A model generated the notes under the pieces. The model did not search any database, was not told the origin of the DNA, and was given only the letters and a program-made list of their open reading frames with translations. 64,000 nucleotides of DNA, from positions 78,479 through 142,478 of the forward strand of contig LDXR01000007.1 in NCBI GenBank assembly GCA_001443495.1. The letters are read 5' to 3'. Both the position numbers and the translations under genes were made by a program. The DNA is from a candidate division NC10 bacterium CSP1-5 (GTDB lineage: Bacteria; Methylomirabilota; Methylomirabilia; Methylomirabilales; CSP1-5). This document shows, piece after piece, positions 40,006 through 48,090 of this stretch. Each line of letters opens with the position of its first letter. Position 1 is the stretch's first letter.

Positions 40006-41679
40006 ATGAAGGTGGATCCGAAAGCGCGCAGTCGTGCCATTACCGAGGGGCCCGACCGGGCGCCGGCCCGGGCGATGCTCAAGGCGATCGGCTTCAAGGA
40101 TCAGGACCTGGAGCGGCCCCTCGTGGGCGTCGCCAACACCTGGATCGAGATCGGCCCGTGTAACTACCACCTCCGCCGCCTGGCCGCCAAGGTGAAAGAG
40201 GGCATCCGTGCGGCGGGCGGGACGCCCCTGGAGTTCAATACGGTCTCCATCTCCGACGGGATCACCATGGGGAGCGAGGGGATGAAGGCCTCCCTCGTCA
40301 GTCGCGAGGTCATTGCCGACTCCATCGAGCTCGTAAGCCGGGGCAACATGTTCGATGCCGTGGTCGCGCTGTCCGGGTGCGACAAGACGATCCCCGGAAC
40401 GGTCATGGCGCTCGTCCGCGTCAACGTCCCGGGCCTGATGCTCTACGGCGGCTCGATCATGTACGGTGAGCACGGTGGACGTCGGCTGACGATTCAGGAT
40501 GTCTTTGAGGCGGTCGGGGCCTTCAATGCCGGGAAGATTTCGGCCCAGGAGTTCCGCGCCATCGAAGACTCCTCGTGTCCCGGCCCCGGCGCCTGCGGCG
40601 GGCAGTTCACCGCCAACACCATGGCGACGGCCTTCGAGATGCTGGGGATCTCGCCGATGGGGCTGGGCGACGTCCCCGCCATGGATCCCCGGAAAGACGA
40701 GGTCGCTTTCGAGTGCGGCCGGATGGTGATGGACCTGCTCCGGAAGGGGGTCACCCCCCGGCAGATCATCACCCGCAAGGCGATGGAAAACGCCATTGCG
40801 GGCGTGATGGCCACCGGGGGATCGACCAACGCCGTGTTGCACCTGCTGGCGGTTGCGCGCGAATCGGGCGTGCGCCTCGGGATCGACGATTTCGATCGGA
40901 TCTCTCGCCGGATCCCGGTCCTGGCCGATCTGAAGCCGTGGGGCCGGTTCACCGCCCCCGAAATGTACCGCGCTGGCGGGATGGCAGTCGTCGCCCGGCG
41001 ATTGCTCGAGGCCAGGCTGCTCCACGGGGATGCGTTGACGGTCACCGGACGGACGATCGGCGAGGAGGCGCGGGCAGCGCGCGAGGCATCGGGGCAGGAG
41101 GTCATTCGTCCGGTCAGGAGTCCCCTGAAGCAGACAGGGGGAATGGCCGTCCTCCGCGGGAACCTCGCCCCGGAAGGGTGTGTGATTAAGCTGGCCGGGC
41201 ATGAGCGCACGGCCCACCGGGGCCCGGCACGCGTCTTTGACCGTGAGGAGGATGCCTTTGCGGCGGTGAAGCGGGGACGCATCAAACCGGGCGACGTCGT
41301 GGTCATCCGCTACGAGGGGCCAAAGGGGGGCCCGGGAATGCGCGAGATGCTTGGCGTGACCGGAGCGATCGTCGGCGCGGGCCTGGGAGCGTCTGTCGCG
41401 CTGATGACGGACGGCCGCTTCTCCGGGGCGACGCACGGCTTCATGGTAGGGCACGTGGCCCCGGAGGCCGCCGTCGGCGGGCCGATCGCGGCGATCAAGA
41501 ACGGGGACTCGATCGTGATCGACGTCAAGAGGCGCCGGATCGACGTCGAGGTCTCGGCCGCCGAGATGAAGCGGCGGCTGGCGAAGTGGAGACCGCCGAA
41601 GCCACGGTACACCTCGGGGGTGATGGCCAAGTATGCCCGTCTCGTCTCCTCGGCCTCCGAGGGGGCCGTGACCGGCTGA
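40006..41679 (+). CDS. ilvD: Dihydroxy-acid dehydratase
   Basis: A 557-residue Fe-S dehydratase of branched-chain amino acid synthesis. Cluster and metal ligands are visible as [17 protein letters not shown] and [15 protein letters not shown]; the latter also carries the IlvD/EDD signature. [12 protein letters not shown] and [15 protein letters not shown] complete the active site. The ATG at 40006 has GGGGAGGA upstream, and a good promoter precedes it. Phosphogluconate dehydratase (edd) is a related alternative, but length and motifs fit IlvD. Confidence 0.95.
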   Translation: MKVDPKARSRAITEGPDRAPARAMLKAIGFKDQDLERPLVGVANTWIEIGPCNYHLRRLAAKVKEGIRAAGGTPLEFNTVSISDGITMGSEGMKASLVSREVIADSIELVSRGNMFDAVVALSGCDKTIPGTVMALVRVNVPGLMLYGGSIMYGEHGGRRLTIQDVFEAVGAFNAGKISAQEFRAIEDSSCPGPGACGGQFTANTMATAFEMLGISPMGLGDVPAMDPRKDEVAFECGRMVMDLLRKGVTPRQIITRKAMENAIAGVMATGGSTNAVLHLLAVARESGVRLGIDDFDRISRRIPVLADLKPWGRFTAPEMYRAGGMAVVARRLLEARLLHGDALTVTGRTIGEEARAAREASGQEVIRPVRSPLKQTGGMAVLRGNLAPEGCVIKLAGHERTAHRGPARVFDREEDAFAAVKRGRIKPGDVVVIRYEGPKGGPGMREMLGVTGAIVGAGLGASVALMTDGRFSGATHGFMVGHVAPEAAVGGPIAAIKNGDSIVIDVKRRRIDVEVSAAEMKRRLAKWRPPKPRYTSGVMAKYARLVSSASEGAVTG

Positions 41680-41802
41680 GCCCCAGCAGGCGCCCGGGCA
41701 TCCTGTCAGAGGCGCGCCATCTGCCAGAGGTCAGAGTTGACCACACGCGGACATCCAAAGCCCAGGATCGCGGGGGAGAAGGGACGAGCCGGCACGGCAC
41801 GT

Positions 41803-42234
41803 ATGCCGGTTCGCCAGCAGGTCTCTTCCGGAGGCGTCGTCTATCGCCACGGTTCCAATGAGGTGGAGATCGCGCTCATCAGCCTGAAGGGCGGCAGGGT
41901 GTGGGCCTTGCCCAAGGGGGTGGTTGAACCGGGCGAGGATCCCGAGGAGACAGCTCTTCGTGAAGTGCGGGAAGAGACGGGGCTCACCGCGCGGTGTATG
42001 GGGAAGGTCGGGGAGATCGAATACTGGTTTGTGGACCGCGAGGCAGGGCATCGCATCCATAAGCGGGTCCACTTCTATCTTTTCGAGCACACCGGGGGAG
42101 ATACGAGCCAGCACGACTTCGAGGTGGATGAGGTGTGCTGGGTCCCGCTGCAGGAGGCCTTGGCGCGTCTCAGCTACCGCGGCGAACGAGAGATGGTGGA
42201 GAAGGCCAGCCAGGTCCTCCGTGAGCAGGGGTAG
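41803..42234 (+). CDS. Nudix hydrolase
   Basis: A 143-residue protein with a complete Nudix box GVVEPGEDPEETALREVREETGL at about residues 40-62, split here as GVVEPGEDPEET and ALREVREETGL, which binds the divalent metal. The start at 41803 places the first strand (VSSGGVVYRHG) near the N-terminus; no strong ribosome site supports it, so an upstream start is possible. The family cleaves nucleoside diphosphates linked to other groups; the pattern LPKGVVEPGE resembles Ap4A/diadenosine hydrolases. Confidence 0.9.
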   Translation: MPVRQQVSSGGVVYRHGSNEVEIALISLKGGRVWALPKGVVEPGEDPEETALREVREETGLTARCMGKVGEIEYWFVDREAGHRIHKRVHFYLFEHTGGDTSQHDFEVDEVCWVPLQEALARLSYRGEREMVEKASQVLREQG

Positions 42235-42258
42235 TTGCCTTGCCGGCGTCGCGCATCC

Positions 42259-43134
42259 CTACAGAGGCGTCGCCTTCTTGATTTCCTCGAGCAGATCGGC
42301 ACTCAGGGTGCCGGTGTAGACCTCGCTCACCGGGCCTCGCAATGTGACCTCCCATTCCGGCTGGATCGTGATGTCGAGATCCCCGCCCGGCATCTGGATC
42401 GTCACCCGGTCATCCGTCAGTCCCAGACGGCGGCAGGCAGCAGCCACGGCGCAGGCACTCGATCCAGAGGCCAGCGTGTACCCGGCCCCTCGTTCCCAGA
42501 TCAGGATCGCCACTCGGTCCCGGGAGCGCACCTTGGCGAACTGCACGTTGGTGCGGTGGGGGAAGGCGGGATGGTGCTCGATCTGGGGTCCAAGCCGGCG
42601 AACCTCCTCCGGGTTGAGGCGATCGACGGGGATCACGCAGTGGGGATTGCCCATCGAGACTGCGGTGAACTGGAAGCGTTCCCCGTCCACGCGCAGCTCC
42701 TCGTTCACCACCTCTCGCTCATCACCCGCCACCGGGATGTCGTGGCTGCGAAAGCTTGCCCGTCCCATCTCGACCGTCACGGTGGTCACCCGATCCCGGT
42801 CGCCTTCCAAGTTGACCCGCACGAGCCCCCCCTTTGTCTCGATATAGAAGGTCTTTTCTCGGGTGTACCCATGCTCGAAGAGGTACTTGGCAAAGATGCG
42901 GAGGCCATTGCCGCTCTTCTCGGCCTCAGTCCCGTCAGGATTGAAGATCCGGAGGACAAAAGGGACATTTTGCGGACCCGCGAGGAGCAGAATGCCATCC
43001 GAACCGAGGCCGTAGTGCCGGTGGCACAGGAGGCGAACCGCTTCCGGGGTGATCCGAAAATCGAGGTCGGCCTCGTTGAGAACGATATAGTCGTTCCCGA
43101 GGCCATGAGACTTGACAAATTTGGTCACGGCCAT
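42259..43134 (-). CDS. dapF: Diaminopimelate-epimerase-like protein with Cys-to-Ser change
   Basis: A 291-residue DapF-fold protein. FVKSHGLGNDYIVLN, NPDGTEAEKSGNGLRIF and SGSSACAVAAACRRLG match the family. The epimerase uses two cysteines; the second is present (GSSACA) but the first, in the PROSITE pattern N-x-D-G-[ST]-x4-C-[GA]-N, is Ser74 here (EKSGNGLR). It could still act as a slow epimerase, have another acid-base pair, or catalyse a related isomerisation. It stands alone, convergent with the Nudix gene. Confidence 0.87.
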   Translation of the reverse strand: MAVTKFVKSHGLGNDYIVLNEADLDFRITPEAVRLLCHRHYGLGSDGILLLAGPQNVPFVLRIFNPDGTEAEKSGNGLRIFAKYLFEHGYTREKTFYIETKGGLVRVNLEGDRDRVTTVTVEMGRASFRSHDIPVAGDEREVVNEELRVDGERFQFTAVSMGNPHCVIPVDRLNPEEVRRLGPQIEHHPAFPHRTNVQFAKVRSRDRVAILIWERGAGYTLASGSSACAVAAACRRLGLTDDRVTIQMPGGDLDITIQPEWEVTLRGPVSEVYTGTLSADLLEEIKKATPL

Positions 43135-43331
43135 CCTCCGGCGGCATCACCTTAAGAGAGCAATGCGGAGCGGTCAAGGGAAATTCTCTTGCCCGGCCAC
43201 CTCCCGTCATCCATACTGGGGTGAACCGAACCAACACCTCCGTTTCTGTTCGTTGATCTCCTGGGACAGGCATGACTCGGAAGAGGCACGGGGGTGCGGC
43301 GCGGCATGCTACCAGCGAAGGGAGGAGAGCG

Positions 43332-43622
43332 ATGCCCACCTATGTGATTCTCGGGAACTATAGCGATCAGGGGATCCGGAACATTAAAGACACGACCAAA
43401 CGCGCCGAGGCCTTTCGGAATTTCGCCAAGGGGATGGGGGTGGCGGTGAAGGAGATCTACTGGACCATGGGCCGGTACGATGTCGTCACGATCATCGATG
43501 CCCCCGATGACCCTACTGCAACCCGCCTGCTGTTGGCGGCCGGTGCCCTGGGCAACGTCCGGACGGAGACCCTGCGGGCGTTTACGGAAAGGGACATGGG
43601 GCAAATCCTGAAGGGGATCTGA
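43332..43622 (+). CDS. GYD-domain protein
   Basis: A 96-residue ferredoxin-like alpha/beta protein of the GYD family, with YVILGNYSDQGIRNIKDTTKRA at the start and YWTMGRYDVVTIIDAPDD in the middle, where GRYD is the signature. GGAGGAG precedes the ATG at 43332. These dimeric stress-response or ligand-binding barrels have no known reaction. Confidence 0.88.
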   Translation: MPTYVILGNYSDQGIRNIKDTTKRAEAFRNFAKGMGVAVKEIYWTMGRYDVVTIIDAPDDPTATRLLLAAGALGNVRTETLRAFTERDMGQILKGI

Positions 43623-43657
43623 TGAGGCCTTGAGTCGGGTTGCCTCCATCGGCGGGA

Positions 43658-46600
43658 TTATCCTCGCGCCCTCTCGAGGGCCATCCTCTTGGCCGTCTTC
43701 AGGTCCACCTTTCCCGTGCCGAGCATCGGTATGCTCCCGACCGAGTAAAGATGCTCTCGTTTGGGAATCCAAAGCTTCGGGAGATTGGTCTGGCCTAATC
43801 GCTCCCAGAGCTGCTCCGGCGTGATCTCTGTATGCGTGTAGAGGGCCACGAGCCGCTCGCCCTTCTGGTCATCCGGCAGTGCGGTGACCACCGAGGCGTC
43901 CTCCCCCAGAATGGCGTTGATAGCCTCCTCCAGCTTGATATGGGGAACCATCTCGCCGCCGATCTTGCTGAAGCGGGAGAGGCGGTCCGTGATACTGATG
44001 AAGCCGTCCTCATCGACGGAGGCGATATCTCCGGTGACATACCAGCCGTCTCGCATGACCTCCGCCGTCTCTTCGGGCTGGCCAAGATAGCCGAGCATCT
44101 GATTGGGGCCTTTGACCAGGAGCAGTCCCTCTTCCCCGGGTGGGAGGGTCTTACCGGTTTCGGGATCTACCGCCCTTACCGCGACGCCTGGGAGGGGATG
44201 CCCCACCGTCCCGGGCTTGAAGCCCGTTTGGCGGTAAGCGCCCCGCTCGAAATCCTGCGTGTTCACGGAAACCACGGGTGCCAACTCGGTGCATCCGTAT
44301 CCCTCCAAGAGGTCCAGACCGTACTTCTCCTTAAACGCCCTCGCGATGGGTTCGCGCAGCTTTTCGGCGCCGGCAATGGCAAGCCGGAGCGAGGCAAACT
44401 CCTCGGCCGAGCATTTCCGGAGATAGGCCGCGTAGAACGTGGGGGTGCCTATCAGAATCGTGGCTTGGTATCTGGAGACCATCTCGCCGATGGTCTTCGC
44501 GTCCAAGGGGTTTGCGTGATACACGACGCCAAAGCCGGCCAGGAGTGGGAACCACAGGCTACCGGTGAATCCGAAGGAATGAAAGAACGGCAAGGCCCCC
44601 ATGAGCCGGTCTTCCCTGGTCACCCAAAAGACCTGGGCCAACCCCTCGACGTTTGAGATGATGTTCTGATGCGACAGCATCGCGCCCTTCGGCATTCCGG
44701 TGCTCCCGCTGGTAAAGATGACGGTGGCCAGGGCCTGCGGTGATCGCTTTCCATCGTGGCAGAGGGTCGCGAGCAGCCGGCGTGGCAAGAGCAGGGCGAG
44801 GAGGCCGGCCTGAACTTTGTGAAGAAGGGTTATCTGTTTCATCACGTCTTCGACAAAGACCATCCCCTCCATCTCTTTGAGTTTTGCCTTGCCCAAGAAG
44901 ATCCTGGAGGTCACGATGGTCCGGATGCCGCACTGCTGGATCGCCGAGGCCATGGCTTCGCGCCCGGCGGTGAAATTCAGATTGACAGGGACCTTCCCGG
45001 CGAACAGCACCGCGATGTTTGCCAGGGCCCCACCGACGGACGGGGGAAGGGCGATCCCCACCATCCGCTCGTCGGGACATCGGCTGCGCACCCACCGGCC
45101 AAGCAGCAGGCTGCCGACGAGCGCCCTGCCATACGTCAGCTCGGTGCCGCTGGAGTCGGCCATCGCAAACGAAAACCACCGCCATTTGGCGGTCTGGATG
45201 AACCGGAGCTGGAGCAGATCGCTGGGGCTTTGTCGATAGTCCACCGCAGCGCTACCGAGCTCCTGAATGGCCTGACGAACATCCTCGGCCTTTGACGTGG
45301 AGGGCAGAGGGGGGCCGAAGGACACCGTGATGGGATAGGGGAGGCGCTCGGGCCGCTTCCAGAAGAATTTTCCCTGCTTGAAGCTGAAGATACTCCCCCA
45401 CAGCCGGTCGAGGTGAACGGGAATGATCGGGATGTCCAGCCCATCGACGATCCGCTCAAAGCCCCTTCTGAACGGGAGGAGGTTGCCCGTCCGGCTCACC
45501 GCCCCCTCGGCAAAGATGCACACCACGTGGCCCTGACGCAGCTCCTCGCGCGCCCGCTCGAGGGATTCGATGAGCTCTTTTCGGCGGCCGGCTTGAACCG
45601 GGATGGCCTTCATCAGGCGAAAAAGCCAGTTGAGGACCTTGAGTTCGTAATAGGGTCGGTAGACCATGAAGCGGATGAACCGCTGCACGCAGGCGCCGAC
45701 CAGGAGTCCGTCGACGTGGGACATGTGGTTGCAGACCAGGAGTGCCGGCCCACGGAAGGGCACGTGCTCCTGTCCCACGACCCGGATTCGATACATCGTA
45801 TGGGTGAGCATCCAGAGGGTGAAGCGGACGAGAAACTCGGGCAGGAGGCGCAGGATGTAGGCCGTGGCGACGAGGGTGAAGAGCCCGAGAATGAAGATGA
45901 TCCGGTCCGCTGGCACCTGGAGGAGATCCCGCAGCACCCAGAGGACACCAGAGGCCAGGAGGACACCCCCGGTCGTGAGAAAATTGGCCGTCGCGATCAC
46001 CCGGCCCCTCTCCTCTCGGCCGCTCCTCTGCTGGAGGAGGGCATTCAACGGGACAATGAAGAGCCCGCCGGACAGCCCGAGCAAACACAGGGCCGTTGCC
46101 GCCTGGACATACGACGAGGCAGATGAGGCCAGCAGGAGCGAAAAGCCCCCGATGCCGATCGAGCCCAACGGCACCAATCCGAGCTCGACCTTTCCCGCCG
46201 AAAGGCGCCCGGCTGCCAGGCTCCCCAGCCCGATTCCGACGGCGAGGAATGTGCTGAGCATTCCGGTGCGAAAGTCGTCCAGCCCCATCACCTCTTTGCC
46301 CAAGAGGATAATGTCCAACTGAAGCAGGGCTCCCAGGAACCAGAAGTAGGCGATCCCCAGCACCGTGAGCCAGAGAGCCTTCTCGGAGTAAAGCCGCCTG
46401 AGGCCGATGCCGATCTCGGCCCAGGGGTTCACGCGAAACGGCTTTCGGGCGCCCGAAGGCGGGACGGGGTGGATTCCGAAACTCGCGAGCGTCCCGGCGA
46501 TGGCGACCACGATCAGGACAAGGCTGATCAACCCCAGCCGGTCGTACCACGCGGCGAACATCATGCTGCCAATCGAGGTGCCGAGGATGATCGCCAGGAA

Positions 46601-47059
46601 GGTCGTCATCTCTAGAAGACCGTTGCCCCGTGAGAGATCCTGGTCAGGTAGCATCTCAGGCAGGATGCCGTATTTGGCCGGACTGAAGAAGGTAGAGTGC
46701 AGGGCCATGACGAAGAGCACTCCCAGCATTGGCTCGATCCGCCCGGAAAGGAACGCGAACGCACCCAGCACCATGGCGACAACCTCGAGGCCCTTGGTCG
46801 CGACGAGGACGGTGCGCTTGCTGAAGACGTCGGCCGCGTGACCCGCGTAGCCGGAGAAGAGAAAGAAGGGCAGGATGAAGACCACCCCCGAGAGCGAGAG
46901 ATACGCACTCCCGCCGCTTGAGTTCGTCGCCGCGCTCACCGCCACCATGGCGACAACCATCTTGTAGAGGTTATCGTTGAAGGCCCCGAGGAACTGTGTC
47001 CAGAGAAAGGCCTGAAACCCCACTGATTTCAGGAGGTCTTTGTATGTTCCGGCCGACAC
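43658..47059 (-). CDS. aas: Trifunctional LplT-like MFS / PlsC acyltransferase / acyl-[ACP] synthetase fusion
   Basis: A protein of about 1133 residues with three parts. Residues about 1-410 are a 12-helix MFS lysophospholipid flippase like LplT. About 430-640 is a PlsC acyltransferase with VCNHMSHVDG (HX4D motif NHMSHVD) and FAEGAVSRTG. About 670-1130 is an AMP-forming acyl-ACP/acyl-CoA synthetase with TSGSTGMPKGAMLSH, GYGCTELAPV and YVTGDIASVDEDG. In E. coli LplT and Aas are separate genes that take up and reacylate lysophosphatidylethanolamine; here all three steps are on one chain. A GTG at 47059 is chosen because the upstream gene ends at 47139. Confidence 0.92.
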   Translation of the reverse strand: MSAGTYKDLLKSVGFQAFLWTQFLGAFNDNLYKMVVAMVAVSAATNSSGGSAYLSLSGVVFILPFFLFSGYAGHAADVFSKRTVLVATKGLEVVAMVLGAFAFLSGRIEPMLGVLFVMALHSTFFSPAKYGILPEMLPDQDLSRGNGLLEMTTFLAIILGTSIGSMMFAAWYDRLGLISLVLIVVAIAGTLASFGIHPVPPSGARKPFRVNPWAEIGIGLRRLYSEKALWLTVLGIAYFWFLGALLQLDIILLGKEVMGLDDFRTGMLSTFLAVGIGLGSLAAGRLSAGKVELGLVPLGSIGIGGFSLLLASSASSYVQAATALCLLGLSGGLFIVPLNALLQQRSGREERGRVIATANFLTTGGVLLASGVLWVLRDLLQVPADRIIFILGLFTLVATAYILRLLPEFLVRFTLWMLTHTMYRIRVVGQEHVPFRGPALLVCNHMSHVDGLLVGACVQRFIRFMVYRPYYELKVLNWLFRLMKAIPVQAGRRKELIESLERAREELRQGHVVCIFAEGAVSRTGNLLPFRRGFERIVDGLDIPIIPVHLDRLWGSIFSFKQGKFFWKRPERLPYPITVSFGPPLPSTSKAEDVRQAIQELGSAAVDYRQSPSDLLQLRFIQTAKWRWFSFAMADSSGTELTYGRALVGSLLLGRWVRSRCPDERMVGIALPPSVGGALANIAVLFAGKVPVNLNFTAGREAMASAIQQCGIRTIVTSRIFLGKAKLKEMEGMVFVEDVMKQITLLHKVQAGLLALLLPRRLLATLCHDGKRSPQALATVIFTSGSTGMPKGAMLSHQNIISNVEGLAQVFWVTREDRLMGALPFFHSFGFTGSLWFPLLAGFGVVYHANPLDAKTIGEMVSRYQATILIGTPTFYAAYLRKCSAEEFASLRLAIAGAEKLREPIARAFKEKYGLDLLEGYGCTELAPVVSVNTQDFERGAYRQTGFKPGTVGHPLPGVAVRAVDPETGKTLPPGEEGLLLVKGPNQMLGYLGQPEETAEVMRDGWYVTGDIASVDEDGFISITDRLSRFSKIGGEMVPHIKLEEAINAILGEDASVVTALPDDQKGERLVALYTHTEITPEQLWERLGQTNLPKLWIPKREHLYSVGSIPMLGTGKVDLKTAKRMALERARG

Positions 47060-47138
47060 GGGACGCTTACCCCTCTTCGATGGGCTGTCAATCGACGCGG
47101 AGCCACCAGCAGCCGTCCCGCGCCGATCCCGGCGCCTC

Positions 47139-48077
47139 TCAGGAACGCGCGACCAGTTCTTCTGGCCTTGCCTCGGACGACCGTGGGATGCGATCGCGAT
47201 AATTCGAGCGGCCGACGTAGAACTGCTGGCCGCGCCAGGCTGACGCATTCCGGTTGATCACCGACTCGAGCTGCCGGACTCGCTTATCGGTCGGTGGATG
47301 CGTGGCGAAATAATGCTCCAAAGCCTTTTCGAGGGCGATGCCCAGCTCTCCGACCATGAGGGTCGGTTTCCTGCGCGGCTTCTTCACCTGCCGCACCCGC
47401 TTGACCTTGGCCAGGCGTTCAAAGACCGTGATTGCCGCCCGAGGGTCGTATCCGGCCATCGCCGCGAGAATCACTCCTCCCGCGTCCGCCTCGAGCTCAT
47501 GTTGCTCGTTGAAGCCGAGGTTGACGAGCTGGTATTGAATTCTTACGATCATCGCCAGCTCGCGTCCGACAATCTTGCGCGCGGCGAGTTCATATTGCAG
47601 GCGCTCGATGCAGTGCCTGAGGTCCACATGGCTGATTTCGTGCCCGAGGATCGCGGCCAGCTCAGCCTCCGATTCCAGAAAATTTAGCATCCCGGTGGTG
47701 ATGACAATGCCTCCGCCCGGCAGGGCGAATGCGTTGATCATCGGGGAATCGAGGATGGCGAACCGGTAGCTGATCCCCTTCCGTTGGACGTGGGGTACGA
47801 GGCTCTGCCCCACAGCGGCCACATACGCCTGGAGCACCGGATCGTCCTTGAGGCGCCAGGGCCTGTGCGTATCGATCTCCTGGCCGATCTCCATTTCCCG
47901 TTCATCAGAAACCCGGGTGATGGTCAATCCCACTCGATCCATGTCGCGGATGACGTCGGCCCAGATCTCGACGACCGATTCCAGGCTGACTTCACGATCA
48001 GTTCTACTCATGGCCAGGAGACCCGCCGCCGTGGCCGTGAGCAGGCAGATGCCAACCAGGACAACATTCCGCTTCAT
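47139..48077 (-). CDS. M48-family metalloprotease, exported
   Basis: A 312-residue zinc protease with an N-terminal membrane or signal segment (NVVLVGICLLTATAAGLLAM). The zinc motif HEISHVDLRH (HExxH) and the third ligand region HELEADAGG are intact, with INAFALPGGGIVITTGML upstream as in BepA/YfgC. It probably degrades or chaperones outer-membrane proteins in the periplasm. It starts 14 bp after the DUF2339 stop and may be co-transcribed with it. Confidence 0.92.
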   Translation of the reverse strand: MKRNVVLVGICLLTATAAGLLAMSRTDREVSLESVVEIWADVIRDMDRVGLTITRVSDEREMEIGQEIDTHRPWRLKDDPVLQAYVAAVGQSLVPHVQRKGISYRFAILDSPMINAFALPGGGIVITTGMLNFLESEAELAAILGHEISHVDLRHCIERLQYELAARKIVGRELAMIVRIQYQLVNLGFNEQHELEADAGGVILAAMAGYDPRAAITVFERLAKVKRVRQVKKPRRKPTLMVGELGIALEKALEHYFATHPPTDKRVRQLESVINRNASAWRGQQFYVGRSNYRDRIPRSSEARPEELVARS

Positions 48078-48090
48078 GTCCGCACTCCGC

